Positions 10,920-20,795 of a stretch of DNA of 64,000 nucleotides are shown one piece after another. Numbering within the stretch: position 1 is the stretch's first letter; the number at the start of each line of letters is the position of its first letter. The stretch comes from Ryuthela nishihirai. Taxonomy: Eukaryota > Arthropoda > Arachnida > Araneae > Heptathelidae. The position numbers and the translations under genes were made by a program. The notes below the pieces were generated by a model that did not search any database, was not told the DNA's origin, and saw nothing but the letters and a program-made list of their open reading frames with translations. The stretch is taken from contig JAWZYU010000013.1 in assembly GCA_038380435.1 (NCBI GenBank), forward strand, positions 66,854,446-66,918,445, in the 5' to 3' direction.

Positions 10920-11051
10920 AAATTCTGACTTAGCGATAGAGTTGATGATTGCAGACACACAATTTTCGAAATAATTTTTTTGCAAACAGAAATTAAGCAG
11001 TATTTTCTTGCAGAATCTATAAAATCTATTTCTACTTAATAAATTGTTCAT
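10920..11051 (-). pseudogene. Possible relic of the cysteine-rich gene's last exon
   Basis: On the minus strand the segment around 10,975-11,015 reads FCKKILLNFCLQKN, resembling HCKKLFSSICLHK of the exon at 1,263-1,334 at both cysteines and the basic residues. It lacks a proper acceptor at the equivalent position (an extra A follows the AG). It lies in intron 1 of the cysteine-rich gene. Read as a decayed duplicate, or a chance likeness in AT-rich DNA. Confidence 0.25.
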
Positions 11052-11153
11052 TTAAATTAGTTTTTAACGATTATTTTCCTTAAAGTTCCAAATTTAAGAC
11101 TGATTAAAATTTTACCAAAAATTAAACCCCCTTTCATTTTGCAATACGAAGTA

Positions 11154-11370
11154 CAGTCGCTCAAAAAAATATCCGAACGCTTTGGTTGATTGCAGAATTC
11201 AGAAAAAATATCTGGCACCGATTTCTTTAGAAATTAGTGATCTGGCAACCTTCGCGTCACGTGACACGAAGGTTGCCAGATCACTAATTTCTAAAAGAAA
11301 TCGTTGCCAGATATTTTTTTCTGAATTCTCTGATCGACCATAGTGTTCGGATATATTTTTTGAGTGACTG
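11154..11370. mobile_element. Palindromic MITE, intact
   Basis: 217 bp, TA on both sides, centre CCTTCGCGTCACGTGACACG. Best reference copy in the window. The whole element could fold into one long hairpin. Confidence 0.9.
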
Positions 11371-11580
11371 TATATTGTTTTGCACACAGTTCAAAATAAC
11401 GAACAGGTTAGAGCCAATGAAAACCCAATTTAAAATTCCATAGCTTTAAGAGTAATACAATTTTACAAAATTAACTTTTCAGAAAAAGAATTACATGGGA
11501 GATAAAACGTTATTGTTAAAAGATGAAGTGAAAACATAAATATAATTTGTATCTCGTGTTTCTGATGTCTTGATCAGGAT

Positions 11581-11966
11581 TGTTGGGTTGGATTCTTTTA
11601 CCTCTGAGAGGCATTTTTGCACACCGTGGGCTAAATTGCCAGATCACAAGGACCCTTGGGCCACAGAGAAAGTTTAGGGACCCATTGGAACAGTTGTTAG
11701 GGGACAGATGGTAGTCTCTCGTCAAGACCATCCAGCATGTTTACTAATGTGCACATTGTATGACTCCCCCGCACACGGGGCCACGGCTTAACGTCCCATC
11801 CGACGGACGGCGGACTTTCCAAGCCCATCGGTGTCCCCTACTGACCGTGGGCTGGGCGGGGAATTTTTGCGGAAATAAATCTCAACGCTGACCCTGCTGG
11901 GACTCGAACCTGGGAACCGCAGATTACGAGCCTGACGCGCTACCGACAAAACGACCTCCGCTCCAT
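11581..11966 (-). mobile_element. SINE family A, diverged
   Basis: Full-length but divergent copy; the head near 11,890-11,960 retains GACTCGAACCTGGGAAC (B box, reverse). No clear target duplication. Confidence 0.8.
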
Positions 11967-12241
11967 GAGCAGAATTAGTGTCTGTTTCTGTACCTTCCTT
12001 TCCTCAGAATAAAACGAAAGAAAGGAAATTAATAATTGACGCAGAGAATTAGAAACTCAACCGAGAACCTAGAGAGGACTTTCCAAAGCCCACACATTTT
12101 TGGTAAAGAGAGAAAAGATGGCAACTTTATATAAGACCCGGAGAAAGGTTGAGGAAACCCTGAGACAGGACACTCCATCCGGATATGGTGGAAACTCTAA
12201 TTGTAACACTTAAACTTTATGGTAATCCCTTTCCGTCCTTC

Positions 12242-12629
12242 GGGGCGGGGGTGGCTCAGTCGGTAGCGTGTCAGGATCGTAATCTGTAGTTTCCAGGTTC
12301 CAGTCCCAGCTGGGTCAGCGTTGAGATTTATCTCCGCAAAACTCCCCGCCCTGCCCACGGTCAGTAGGGGACACCGATGGGCTTGGAAAGGCCGCCGTCC
12401 GTCGGATGGGACGTTAAGCCGTGGCTCCGTGTGCGGGAGAGCCATACCCTGTGCACGTTAAAGAACACGCTGGATGGCCTTGACGGGAGGCTCCCATCTG
12501 TCTCCCAACAGCTATTCCAGTGGGTCCCCTGCCCCAATCTTCTCTGAGACTTCGGGGTCCATGTAACCTGGACATTTAGCCCATGGTGTGCAAAAAAGTG
12601 CCGCTCAGAGGTAAAAAAACCCAGTCCAA
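12242..12629 (+). mobile_element. SINE family A, full length
   Basis: 388 bp with a 15-bp duplication CCCTTTCCGTCCTTC at 12,227-12,241 and 12,630-12,644. It lies about 225 bp downstream of the donor of the signal-peptide exon, inside intron 1. Confidence 0.9.
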
Positions 12630-12853
12630 CCCTTTCCGTCCTTCCAGCTAATGTTATGAAATAGCGAAGAGCTTAAAAGCAATGAATATCGGATTCTGCT
12701 ATCCTTTGAAAAATGTTCGAACAAAAGCAAAAAATGCAAATTTAAGGCCGGTTTTTTTGCACTATTTAGCATTGACGGAAAGCCTGTGCAACTAATCTGA
12801 AGAGATTTTATCTGTCGTAATGGCATTAGTAATAGGAAAAAATTGGAACTTAC

Positions 12854-12956
12854 CAGAACTACACCAGAAGAATACGTAACATTTTTTACTACAACTTTGA
12901 AGAAAGCAAAGACAGAAAAATAGGAAAAACAAAATCGTTTCCTTCGAGATTCTCAT
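12854..12956 (-). CDS. Signal-peptide first exon of a secreted cysteine-rich protein
   Basis: Minus-strand ATG at 12,954-12,956 opens 34 codons followed by a single G and a strong GTAAGT donor. The start MRISKET is followed by a classic hydrophobic signal core (ILFFLFFCLCFL) and a likely cleavage near QSCS; the mature part begins KKCYVFFWCSS. A TATA box lies about 96 bases upstream. Together with exons at 10,683, 6,037, 2,970 and 1,334 this gives a protein of about 120-130 residues with ten mature cysteines. Introns are long (2-5 kb) and full of repeats. The family is not recognised; secreted venom, salivary or haemolymph peptide are possibilities, none shown by the sequence. Confidence 0.65.
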
Positions 12957-13051
12957 TTTGATATCTTGTTCTCAACTTCGTAGCACTACTCTAGTATTCA
13001 CTCGTTCAGAACATGATCGAAAAGTTGTTTACTAAAAGCTTGGAATTGTAA

Positions 13052-13058
13052 TTTTATA
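13052..13058 (-). promoter_or_regulatory. TATA box upstream of the signal-peptide exon
   Basis: TATAAAA on the minus strand, about 96 bases upstream of the ATG at 12,956. Initiation some 30 bases downstream would leave a 5' leader of about 65-70 bases. Its position supports 12,854-12,956 being a true first exon. Confidence 0.45.
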
Positions 13059-13282
13059 CCGACACATCCTGCTTTACAAATGGAGATCGAAATTCCATAC
13101 TTTTTCGTACGTCAGTTACAGACGAGTCTTGAGTATTGTGAATTCTCTGTTTATGTTTCTTTTTTTGAAGGATTTTTGTCTCTGGTGTTCTCTTCAAGGT
13201 ATTGGAAACAATGAGATGTTCCGGATTTTATGTGCATCATTTAAAAAATTATTAAAATTACCGAATTGATACATTGCATGTA

Positions 13283-13374
13283 CAGTCGCACAAAAAAAAT
13301 TTCTGAACTGTATGGTTGATTGCAGAATTCAGAAAAAATATCTGGCAACGATTTTTTTTTTTTAGAAATTAGTG
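13283..13374. mobile_element. Left arm of a palindromic MITE split by the 5S-derived array
   Basis: TA then CAGTCGCACAAAAAAAATTTC through AGAAATTAGTGA; the array starts at once. A right-arm piece (TTTGCCAGATCACTACTAATTT) reappears at about 15,593-15,615. Confidence 0.7.
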
Positions 13375-13614
13375 AAACACTGATTCTCGAATCGAGTCTG
13401 ATCACCGAAGTTAAGCCGCTTTGGGCACGGTCAGTACCAAGCTGAAAAAACTTATTCTCCTCCGATCACCGAAGTTAAGCAGCTTTGGGCCCGTCAGTAC
13501 CTCATGCAGTACATAGCAGAAAACACCTATTCTCCTCCGATCACCGAAGTTAAGCAGCTTTGGGCCCGTCAGTTCCTCATGCAGTACCAAGCTGAAAACA
13601 CCTATTCTCCTCCG

Positions 13615-14005
13615 GGGCGGGGGTGGCTCAGTCGGTAGCGCGCCAGGCTCGTAATCTGTAGTTCCCAGGTTCGAGTCCCAGCTGGGTCAGCGTTGAGATT
13701 TATCTCCGCAAAATTTCCCGCCCTGCCCACGGTCAGTAGGGGACACCGATGGGTTTGGAAAGGCCGCCGTCCGTCGGATGGGACGTTAAGCCGTGGCCCC
13801 GTGTGCGGGAGAGCCATACCCTGTGCACGTTAAAGAACACGCTGGATGGCCTTGACGGGAGGCTACCATCTGTCTCCCAACAGCTGTTCCAGTGGGTCCC
13901 CTCCCCCAACCTTCTCTGAGCCTTCGGGGTCCATGTGACCTGGCCATTTAGCCCATGGTGTGCAAAAAAGTGCAGCTCAGAGGTAAAACAACCCAAACAA
14001 CCCAA
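13615..14005 (+). mobile_element. SINE family A inserted in the 5S-derived array
   Basis: 391 bp with a 14-bp duplication CCTATTCTCCTCCG (13,601-13,614 and 14,006-14,019) that is part of the 75-bp unit, so the insertion is younger than the array. Confidence 0.95.
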
Positions 14006-15615
14006 CCTATTCTCCTCCGATCACCGAAGTTAAGCAGCTTTGGGCACGGTCAGTACCAAGCTGAAAACACCCATTCTCCTCCGATCACCGAAGTTAAGCA
14101 GCTTTCGGCCCGTCAGTTCCTCATGCAGTACCAAGAAGAAAACACCTATTCTCTTCCGATCACCGAAGTTAAGCAGCTTTGGGCTCGTCAGTTCCTCATG
14201 CAGTACCAAGCTGAAAACACCTATTCTCCTCCGATCACCGAAGTTAAGCAGCTTTGGGCCCGTCAGTACCTCATGCAGTACCAAGCTGAAAACACCTATT
14301 CTCCTCCGATCACCGAAGTTAAGCAGCTTTGGGCCCGTCAGTACCTCATGCAGTACCAAGCAGAAAACACCTATTCTCCTCCGATCACCGAAGTTAAGCA
14401 GCTTTGGGCACGGTCAATACCAAGCTGAAAACACCCATTCTCCTCCGATCACCGAAGTTAAGCAGCTTTGGGCCCGTCAGTTCCTCATGCAGTACCAAGA
14501 TGAAAACACCTATTCTCCTCCGATCACCGAAGTTAAGCAGCTTTGGGCCCGTCAGTACCTCATGCAGTACCAAGCTGAAAACACCTATTCTCCTCCGATC
14601 ACCGAAGTTAAGCAGCTTTGGGCCCGTCAGTTCCTCATGCAGTACCAAGCTGAAAACACCTATTCTCCTCCGATCACCGAAGTTAAACAGCTTTGGTCCC
14701 GTCAGTGCCTCATGCAGTACCAAGCTGAAAACACCTATTCTCCTCCGATCACCGAAGTTAAGCAGCTTTGGGCCCGTCAGTACCTCATGCAGTACCAAGC
14801 TGAAAACACCTATTCTCCTCCGATCACCGAAGCTAAGCAGCTTTGGGCCCGTCAGTTTCTCATGCAGTACCAAGCTGAAAACACCTATTCTCCTCCGATC
14901 ACCGAAGTTAAGCAGCTTTGGTCCCGTCAGTTCCTCATGCAGTACCAAGCTGAAAACACTTATTCTCCCCCGATCACCGAAGTTAAGCAGCTTTGGGCCC
15001 GTCAGTACCTCATGCAGTAGCAAGTACAAAACACCTATTCTCCTCCGATCACCGAAGTTAAGCAGCTTTGGGCCCGTTAGTACCTCATGCAGTACCAAGC
15101 TGAAAACACCTATTCTCCTCCGATCACCGAAGTTAAGCAGCTTTGGGCCGGTCAGTACCTCATGCAGTACCAAGCTGAAAACACCTATTCTCCTCCGATC
15201 ACCGAAGTTAAGCAGCTTTGGTCCCGTCAGTACCTCATGCAGTACCAAGCAGAAAACACCGATTCTTGTCCGATCACCGAAGTTGAGCAGCTTTGGGCCC
15301 GTCAGTACCTCATGCAGTACCAAGCAGAAAACACCGATTTTCGTCCGATCACCGAAGTTGAGCAGCTTTGGGCCCGTCAGTACCTCATGCAGTACCAAGC
15401 TTAAAACACCTATTCTCCTCCGATCACCGAAGTTGAGCAGCTTTAGGCCCGTCAGTACCTCATGCAGTACCAAGCAGAAAACACCGATTCTTGTCCGATC
15501 ACCGAAGTTAAGCAGCTTTGGTCCCGACAGTACCTCATGCAGTACCAAGCTGAAAACACCTATTCTCCTCCGATCACCGAAGTTAAGTTGTGATTTGCCA
15601 GATCACTACTAATTT

Positions 15616-15670
15616 GGAGTACTTGGGGGGGGGGGGGGGTGACCACCTGGGAACACCTCGTGCAGTTGGC
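15616..15670 (+). pseudogene. 3' end of a 5S rRNA gene copy
   Basis: GAGTACTTGG, a run of G (about 15 bases), then TGACCACCTGGGAACACC and CTCGTGCAGTTGGC: the 3' half of 5S rRNA with an expanded G run. No T-run terminator follows. With 13,375-13,440 it is the split ancestor of the array; not functional. Confidence 0.7.
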
Positions 15671-16099
15671 AAAAAATCTGCTGAATTTATATCTGATGAA
15701 TTATAGCCCTTTCGTATATAAATAACTGCCAGTAACCCCCAACCTACAACCGAAAATTAACAGCAACTTTCTAAGCAATATTGTTTAGCTTACTGAATGT
15801 AAAAATTTGCATACTATCAGGGAGGAGGAGGGACTGCTCCCCCTCCCCCCTCCGATACTAAATCTTGGGTACGTGCCCCGACACTACCTTAATGTTAGAC
15901 AAGTTTCTTTAATATAAATATGAATCATAAAGAGATGAAATTAAACATGCAATTAGAATTTCTTATTTTTAAAGAATTTGTAAATGCTTCAATTATAATA
16001 ATCCAGTTTTCGTGAAAAGGTATGCAAATTTCTATTTCATTGTTTTCTCTAAAATAATAGATAAAAATCCCTCAAGCACAGAATTCTGTCAATTTAATA

Positions 16100-16192
16100 C
16101 GCCAGAGAGAAGGTCTGTGACGAAGACGAGACCGAACTCGGGTCGCTTTGATCAGAAGCCAAGCGCGCTAACCACTAGGCCACGGCATTTCT
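16100..16192 (-). mobile_element. SINE family B head fragment
   Basis: tRNA-like head only (GCCTAGTGGTTAGCGCGCTTGG on the minus strand), about 400 bases upstream of the 196-codon ORF. Confidence 0.55.
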
Positions 16193-16593
16193 ATTGTAAA
16201 TAAATAATAAAAAAATGAAGAACCCTTGGTACATTTATTGTGTAATAATTTTCTGTGGTATTGGTGTAGAAGAATATTTCTTTTTATTCGGATTTATTTT
16301 TTTTCGTTGTGAATTTATGGGTTTGTTGCAATTTATTCGTTTTCCATCTCTCTCTCAAAACAAAAAGTTACATTTTCGCCATAGTGAAAGGACAAATTAT
16401 TGTTAGATCACACTTTTAATCGTCATAATCATACGTCATAATTAATTTGCCAAGTCAACTATGACGTCTACTGTATTCGAAAACGTCCCAGTAAAGAATT
16501 CCTGTTTGTTGAATTCATTAATTGAGAAACTTTTGTTTGAGTTAGACATTATCTATCACTTTAATCTAAATTTCACAATTTTTTAAAATAAAA

Positions 16594-17184
16594 ATGTTGA
16601 GGCTACTATGGACCTTTTGGGGGGATTCCAATATAGCTGATGAGTCAAGCAGAAAGAAGGACTCCTGCTCGCAATGCAACTTTTATATGAAATTAGTGAC
16701 CAGACGAGCTGTTATCGATATAGATCAAGAATTGGTAACTGAGAGCAGTGTAAGGCGCCATGTGGCCCTCTTCCTAACGATGACTGAAAAAGATGCAGCT
16801 CGAATGGTTAATCGTGCAATCCATTCTCTGATAAGAGATGGAAATCTGCTCCAAGACGGCGAAAAGGAACTGAGACGAGGGCTTCCACGAATTAATGTTG
16901 AGAGGCCGCCCGACGCCATACCCCAACTGTGTTTGGAGTCCTGCAATGGATGCAAATTATTGGGAATGAAGCTGATAAGGAGAGGTATACTGATCGCCCG
17001 CAAATCCCAGAAAAGCACAGAAAGTGCTATCAGACTGGTGTTGGCTGACCTCCTTACGTTACAACCAGGAGACATAGGATTCTGGCTGCATAAAGCATTG
17101 GAAACTGCCTGTCTGGAGAACAAAATTGCCATCGGCGAGAATGGCAACTGGCGTCTTCGTCGACTACAAATTTCCGTCGACTGA
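16594..17184 (+). CDS. Intronless ORF, 196 aa, possible tandem winged-helix protein
   Basis: ATG-to-TGA ORF, clearly GC-richer (roughly half G+C) than its AT-rich surroundings, with a polyadenylation signal 31 bases past the stop; this composition step is the main sign of real coding. A second ATG at codon 32 (MKLVTRRAV) could be the true start. Two segments, about residues 53-92 (SSVRRHVALF...GNLLQDGE) and 144-190 (SAIRLVLADLL...GENGNWRLRR), each look like helix-helix-helix plus beta wing, the second resembling the end of linker-histone H15-type winged helices. That fold call is an inference by eye. The overlapping minus-strand frame is a shadow. It could be a retrogene, a last exon or a domesticated element gene. 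Confidence 0.5.
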   Translation: MLRLLWTFWGDSNIADESSRKKDSCSQCNFYMKLVTRRAVIDIDQELVTESSVRRHVALFLTMTEKDAARMVNRAIHSLIRDGNLLQDGEKELRRGLPRINVERPPDAIPQLCLESCNGCKLLGMKLIRRGILIARKSQKSTESAIRLVLADLLTLQPGDIGFWLHKALETACLENKIAIGENGNWRLRRLQISVD

Positions 17185-17215
17185 ATCCCCTCACCAATCA
17201 TCTCACCTCCTCACG

Positions 17216-17221
17216 AATAAA
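17216..17221 (+). promoter_or_regulatory. Polyadenylation signal AATAAA
   Basis: AATAAA 31 bases after the TGA of the 196-codon ORF, the right distance for a short 3' UTR. Confidence 0.5.
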
Positions 17222-17335
17222 AGTTATCAAGAGAGGGAGAAGATTCATGATAAGATGATGAATCATGAAATTCATGTAAGATAATTGAAATAAATTAAGG
17301 ATTAATTAATTGTCATTTTTAATTATAAAACTATG

Positions 17336-17608
17336 TGGCAAGCAGCTGTTTGAGGGGGTATTTAAATTCATTATATTAAAGACAGGAGCCTGTCAGTTTT
17401 ATATGCCACAGTAGAAGGTCTGAGAGGATGGCAGGACCTCAGCAGAAAAACAACACATACACCCAGGTCCCGTAGATCAGTAGCCAAGCGCGCTAACCAC
17501 TCGGCCACGTTTGTAATACCATTGTCTAATTACTTTAAAAGAAATGTTAACTTTGTGCTGAGGTCCCGCCATCCTCACAACTTACTATGGCGTATAAACT
17601 GACAGGTT
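17336..17608. mobile_element. SINE family B copy and an opposite fragment
   Basis: Minus copy 17,336-17,512 lacking part of the head-body junction, then a plus body fragment 17,553-17,608. Confidence 0.7.
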
Positions 17609-17929
17609 TGCAAGAATGAAATTTATTTTTTTACTATTTGATAAATTGAATCTGGTAAATAGCACTGGATTAATTTTCTGTGTTGTAAATCTTCAATATG
17701 TTTCTCATATTTAGTTTCGATTTGTAATCGTAGCAAGTTGACTATCAGCCAAAACTAAATATCAGAAATATATTGATTTGAAAGGCAGAAAATTAATCCA
17801 GAATTTGTTATTTAGCAGAAAAATTCAAATCTTAGCGCAATATAAAAGAAATAGTTGCCACCCGTGATCATAGATGGCACCAATGGTAGGGTCGATATCA
17901 TCGAAGAGGAGTTTAAAGTCTTCAAATTA

Positions 17930-17995
17930 GTGGAAAAAGCGCGCTCTGCCATGAATCTGGAGAGTTGCTAGTTCGATTCCCGCCGCGTCAGCGAT
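17930..17995 (+). mobile_element. Isolated tRNA-like segment
   Basis: AAAGCGCGCTCTGCCATGAATC followed by GTTCGATTCCCGC has the anticodon-arm and B-box layout of a tRNA, with no acceptor stem. Probably the head of another SINE rather than a tRNA gene. Confidence 0.35.
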
Positions 17996-18110
17996 GATTG
18001 TTTTCAGATTCATGTCGCGTATGTCGGCGAAATTTTTACCACAACAAATTTATTGATATATTGACATTAAACAGTCACCAGGTAACGCTATGATTATAAA
18101 TGATTCAATA

Positions 18111-18182
18111 GTAAATAATCACAGGACATGTCCTGTAATTATGGAACTCTTGAAATTCAGGACATATCCTGTGATTCTTTAC
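18111..18182. repeat. Inverted repeat with 25-bp arms
   Basis: Arms at 18,111-18,135 and 18,158-18,182 (two mismatches), each containing AGGACATGTCCT-like palindromes, 22-base spacer. Confidence 0.7.
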
Positions 18183-18444
18183 TACATGAGCGTGAGTGAC
18201 AAATATTAAATTCCAGCTCTATGAGACAACAGCGTTGTCCACTTCGCAATAGATAGCGCCATTGTGCGAATCAACTAAAAAAATCCGGAAAGGTTATGTC
18301 TCGCACTAGCTGAAGAAAAAGTTAGCCATTGATGGAGTAATTGTACCATAACTGGGATGTTTGCAGGAGAATTGGGTTCATATCTCTCTCATGGCAAAAA
18401 AAAAAAGATTTCATCACGAGTGTTTGGAGGATATTATTATTATT

Positions 18445-18608
18445 TTCAAGATTTAGTGGTTAGCGCGCTTGGCTATTAATCTAAGGGACCTGGGTTCAAT
18501 CCCCGGGTGGATGTCAGTGTTATTTATTCTGCTGATGTCCTGCCATCCTCACAGGTCTGCAATGGAATCAGACGTCTGTGGCAAGCAGCTGCTTGAGGGG
18601 GTATATAT
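18445..18608 (+). mobile_element. SINE family B, plus copy
   Basis: Head from AGTGGTTAGCGCGCTTGG, tail to CAGCTGCTTGAGGGGG. B box mutated to GGTTCAATCCC. Confidence 0.7.
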
Positions 18609-18609
18609 T

Positions 18610-19265
18610 ACAACACAGAAAGAACTGTTATGAATATCTATGTACGCTCATTGGCAGTGACCTATGCGGTACGATACGTAGATTTCTCCTTAATGACTTC
18701 TGACACGTGATAGCATAGAACATTTGTGGATTAGCATAAAGACTTTTTAGCACTGTCATAAAAAATTAAAGATTTTATTTCATTTTGAAAACTAGGATAT
18801 TAAATTTACATTTTTCTTTCATGTATATATTTCCTTTTTTGCTTCTTTGCAGAAAAAAGTCAAACAGCTGAAAGTGAGATTTTTTTTATTATATTCAAAT
18901 CTTGCTGTATAGAAATGATCAGAATTATGCCCATTTTACAGATTACCGACTTGATTGCAAATATATATTTTTAAGGTACTAACATAAAGTGCCTAAGAGA
19001 AAAACAATTTACGTCTTAAGACACAAAGACTTCTAGGTATGTCAGTAAACGAGAATGCGAATATATCAAAAAATTTAAATAATATCAGATATTTCAGTAA
19101 AATCACATAGACCTATATACAAATATAGGATTTTCAAAGTTTGAGAAAATACGCACTACAATTAAAAGATATTCTGGAGCAATTACCCAAAGTGGTTGAT
19201 TTGAATCTTCTGCACATATTAATGAACAAAAAATTATGAAACAAATTATATATGTAATAAATAAA
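18610..19265. other. AT-rich stretch, nothing recognised
   Basis: No gene, satellite or SINE visible between the family B copy and the SINE fragment at 19,265. Confidence 0.4.
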
Positions 19266-19388
19266 ACTCCCAACAACTGTCCAGTGGGTCCCCTTCCCCG
19301 ATTGTTATCTGAGTCCTCGGGGTCTTTATGACCTTGCCACTTAGCCCATTTGTGCAAAAAAAAAGAGCCACTCAGAGGTAAAACAACG
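19265..19388 (+). mobile_element. SINE family A 3' fragment
   Basis: Only the last about 120 bp of the 3' module, ending GAGGTAAAACAAC; 5'-truncated. Confidence 0.7.
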
Positions 19389-19526
19389 GAGATTTTTTGT
19401 AACCTGTGACATTCCTCATGTCAGAAGCTTTTGATGCAAAGCTTTTTTTATTTTCGGCCATCTTGTTCCGAAGGCATAGTGGAACTATCGATTTCATATT
19501 TCCCCCTTTTTACGAAGGAAGATTTC

Positions 19527-19757
19527 AGTACTAGGGGTCCTCAATGTGGGGTACTCGGTAAAATTTTTTGGGGGTACGCCGTGAAAGTTCAAAAGTCGCT
19601 AAGTTGGCATTATTATGCTATAACTATAGTTTTATCTATCTATATTAAGGGTTTGTGTATATCTATATAAGGCCTTGTGTATGTAACTGGCCTTATATAG
19701 AGAGACACATTTCCAGGGGGTACGTGAAGCATAAAAGGTTAAGAACCACTGGCATAG
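19527..19757. mobile_element. hAT-like MITE, about 230 bp
   Basis: Left end GGGGTCCTCAATGTGGGGTAC, right end GGTTAAGAACCACTG, which are imperfect inverted forms of one another (GGTTCTCAAC type). Such ends are typical of hAT elements. No coding capacity. The flanking 8 bases do not match, so the target duplication is lost. A left-end relic also lies at 6,168-6,300. Confidence 0.6.
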
Positions 19758-20029
19758 GGAATCCCGTGACATTTCCGGCGTCATGCTTTCATTTGACAGA
19801 GAAATCAGTTTGTCCATCGCTTTCGAAAGATAAGGTTGACAAATCGACAAATGATGAGGAAGATAGCTAAAACTCATAGAAGCCACTTCTGGTTCGTAAA
19901 GGCCCTCTCATAAAAGGACACGCCCAACTAAGACCAAAGTCACTGCTCAGCACTAACACACAAAGGTTAATGGAACAGTGGTTAACTCTTTAACCAGTGT
20001 GCCAGATAAAGCTCTAATATATTGAGAGT

Positions 20030-20235
20030 CGTCGTTACAGGTACCAAAGGTCCCACAGACATCCAACTGAAGACACCCCAGGCCATCACCGGCTTGTACA
20101 GTTCTGACCTGACATGCAGGATCCATGGCTTCATGGCGTTGGTGCCATACCCTCAATCTCCCATTGGCGTGATGAAGTTTAAATGGGGATTCATCACTGC
20201 AGGCTATCCGTTGCCAATTTTCGATGTTCTTTAGC
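20030..20235 (-). pseudogene. Tc1-like transposase relic
   Basis: Minus strand reads NWQRIACSDESPFKLHHANG then RLRVWHQRHEAMDPACQV, the region around the second catalytic Asp of Tc1 transposases (W-x-x-V-x-F-S-D-E-S-x-F). Only this fragment remains, and it has no start or terminal repeats. Confidence 0.7.
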
Positions 20236-20304
20236 CCAGGGCAAGGCGTTGAGCCAGGTGTCGTGTATCAGCTTTAAAATAAATAACATTTTTATAAAAC
20301 AACT

Positions 20305-20795
20305 GGGTTGGGTTATTTTACCTGTGAGCGGCACTTTTTTGCACAACATAGGCTACATCGCCAGGTCACAATGACCCGAAGGATCAGTGAAGATTGGGGA
20401 CCCGCTAGAACAGCTGTGGGGAGACAGATGGTAGCCTCTCGACAAGGCCATCCAGCGTGTTCTTTAACGCCCTAAACGGCCGACATTTTGAAATGGGCTA
20501 ATCCAAATAGTGTTATTTCTTTGTCTTTAATAATTTCTACCCTTTTCTGAAATTTCCTGAGCGTTAAAGGGTTAACGTGCATAGGATATGGCTCTCCTGT
20601 ACCAGGGCCCATGACTTAACGTTCCATCTGACGGACGGCGGCCTTTCCAAGCCCATCTGTGCCTTACTGTAGTACTTCCTTATCTGTCATGCTGTACTGA
20701 CCGAGGGTAGGATGCGGAAATAAACGCAACTCAGCTGGGACTCGAACCTGGAACTGCAGAGTACGATCCTAGCATGCTACCCTCGTCCCCTCTGT
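20305..20795 (-). mobile_element. SINE family A interrupted by a TTAA-flanked insert
   Basis: Diverged minus copy: 3' module 20,305-20,467, body and head from 20,572 to about 20,795. The interruption (20,468-20,571) is listed separately. Confidence 0.75.
20468..20571. mobile_element. 104-bp TTAA-flanked insertion in a SINE
   Basis: Begins CGCCCTAAACGGC and ends GCGTTAAAGGG between two TTAA sites (20,464-20,467 and 20,572-20,575). Removing it restores the SINE (CTTTAACGTGCA). TTAA duplication is typical of piggyBac-type elements; the terminal inverted match is short and imperfect. Confidence 0.45.

Larger units (their letters stand above)
13375..15670 (+). repeat. 75-bp tandem array grown inside a 5S rRNA gene copy
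   Basis: Twenty-five copies of a core (GATCACCGAAGTTAAGCAGC) spaced 75 bp apart, with a few 63-65-bp units. The core equals the middle of arthropod 5S rRNA (loop B to box A region). The 5' flank (CTGATTCTCGAATCGAG, 13,380-13,396) and the 3' flank (GGGAACACCTCGTGCAGTTGGC, 15,649-15,670) match the earlier and later parts of 5S. Long frames of 326, 384 and 402 codons run through because 75 is a multiple of three and the unit lacks stops; they are not proteins. Interrupted by the SINE at 13,615-14,005. Confidence 0.9.

Noticed and set aside
13955..15612. Long frames of 326, 384 and 402 codons with 25-residue repeats on both strands
   Set aside because: They run through the 75-bp 5S-derived array, whose unit is a multiple of three and lacks stops in several frames. 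Frames on both strands at once are not evidence of coding.
13375..15670. Functional 5S rRNA gene
   Set aside because: The gene is split by 25 tandem units and a SINE, the 3' half has an expanded G run and no T-run terminator.
16725..17201. 158-codon minus-strand frame
   Set aside because: Shadow of the plus-strand ORF with its own polyadenylation signal; Ser/Arg-rich composition typical of an antisense frame.
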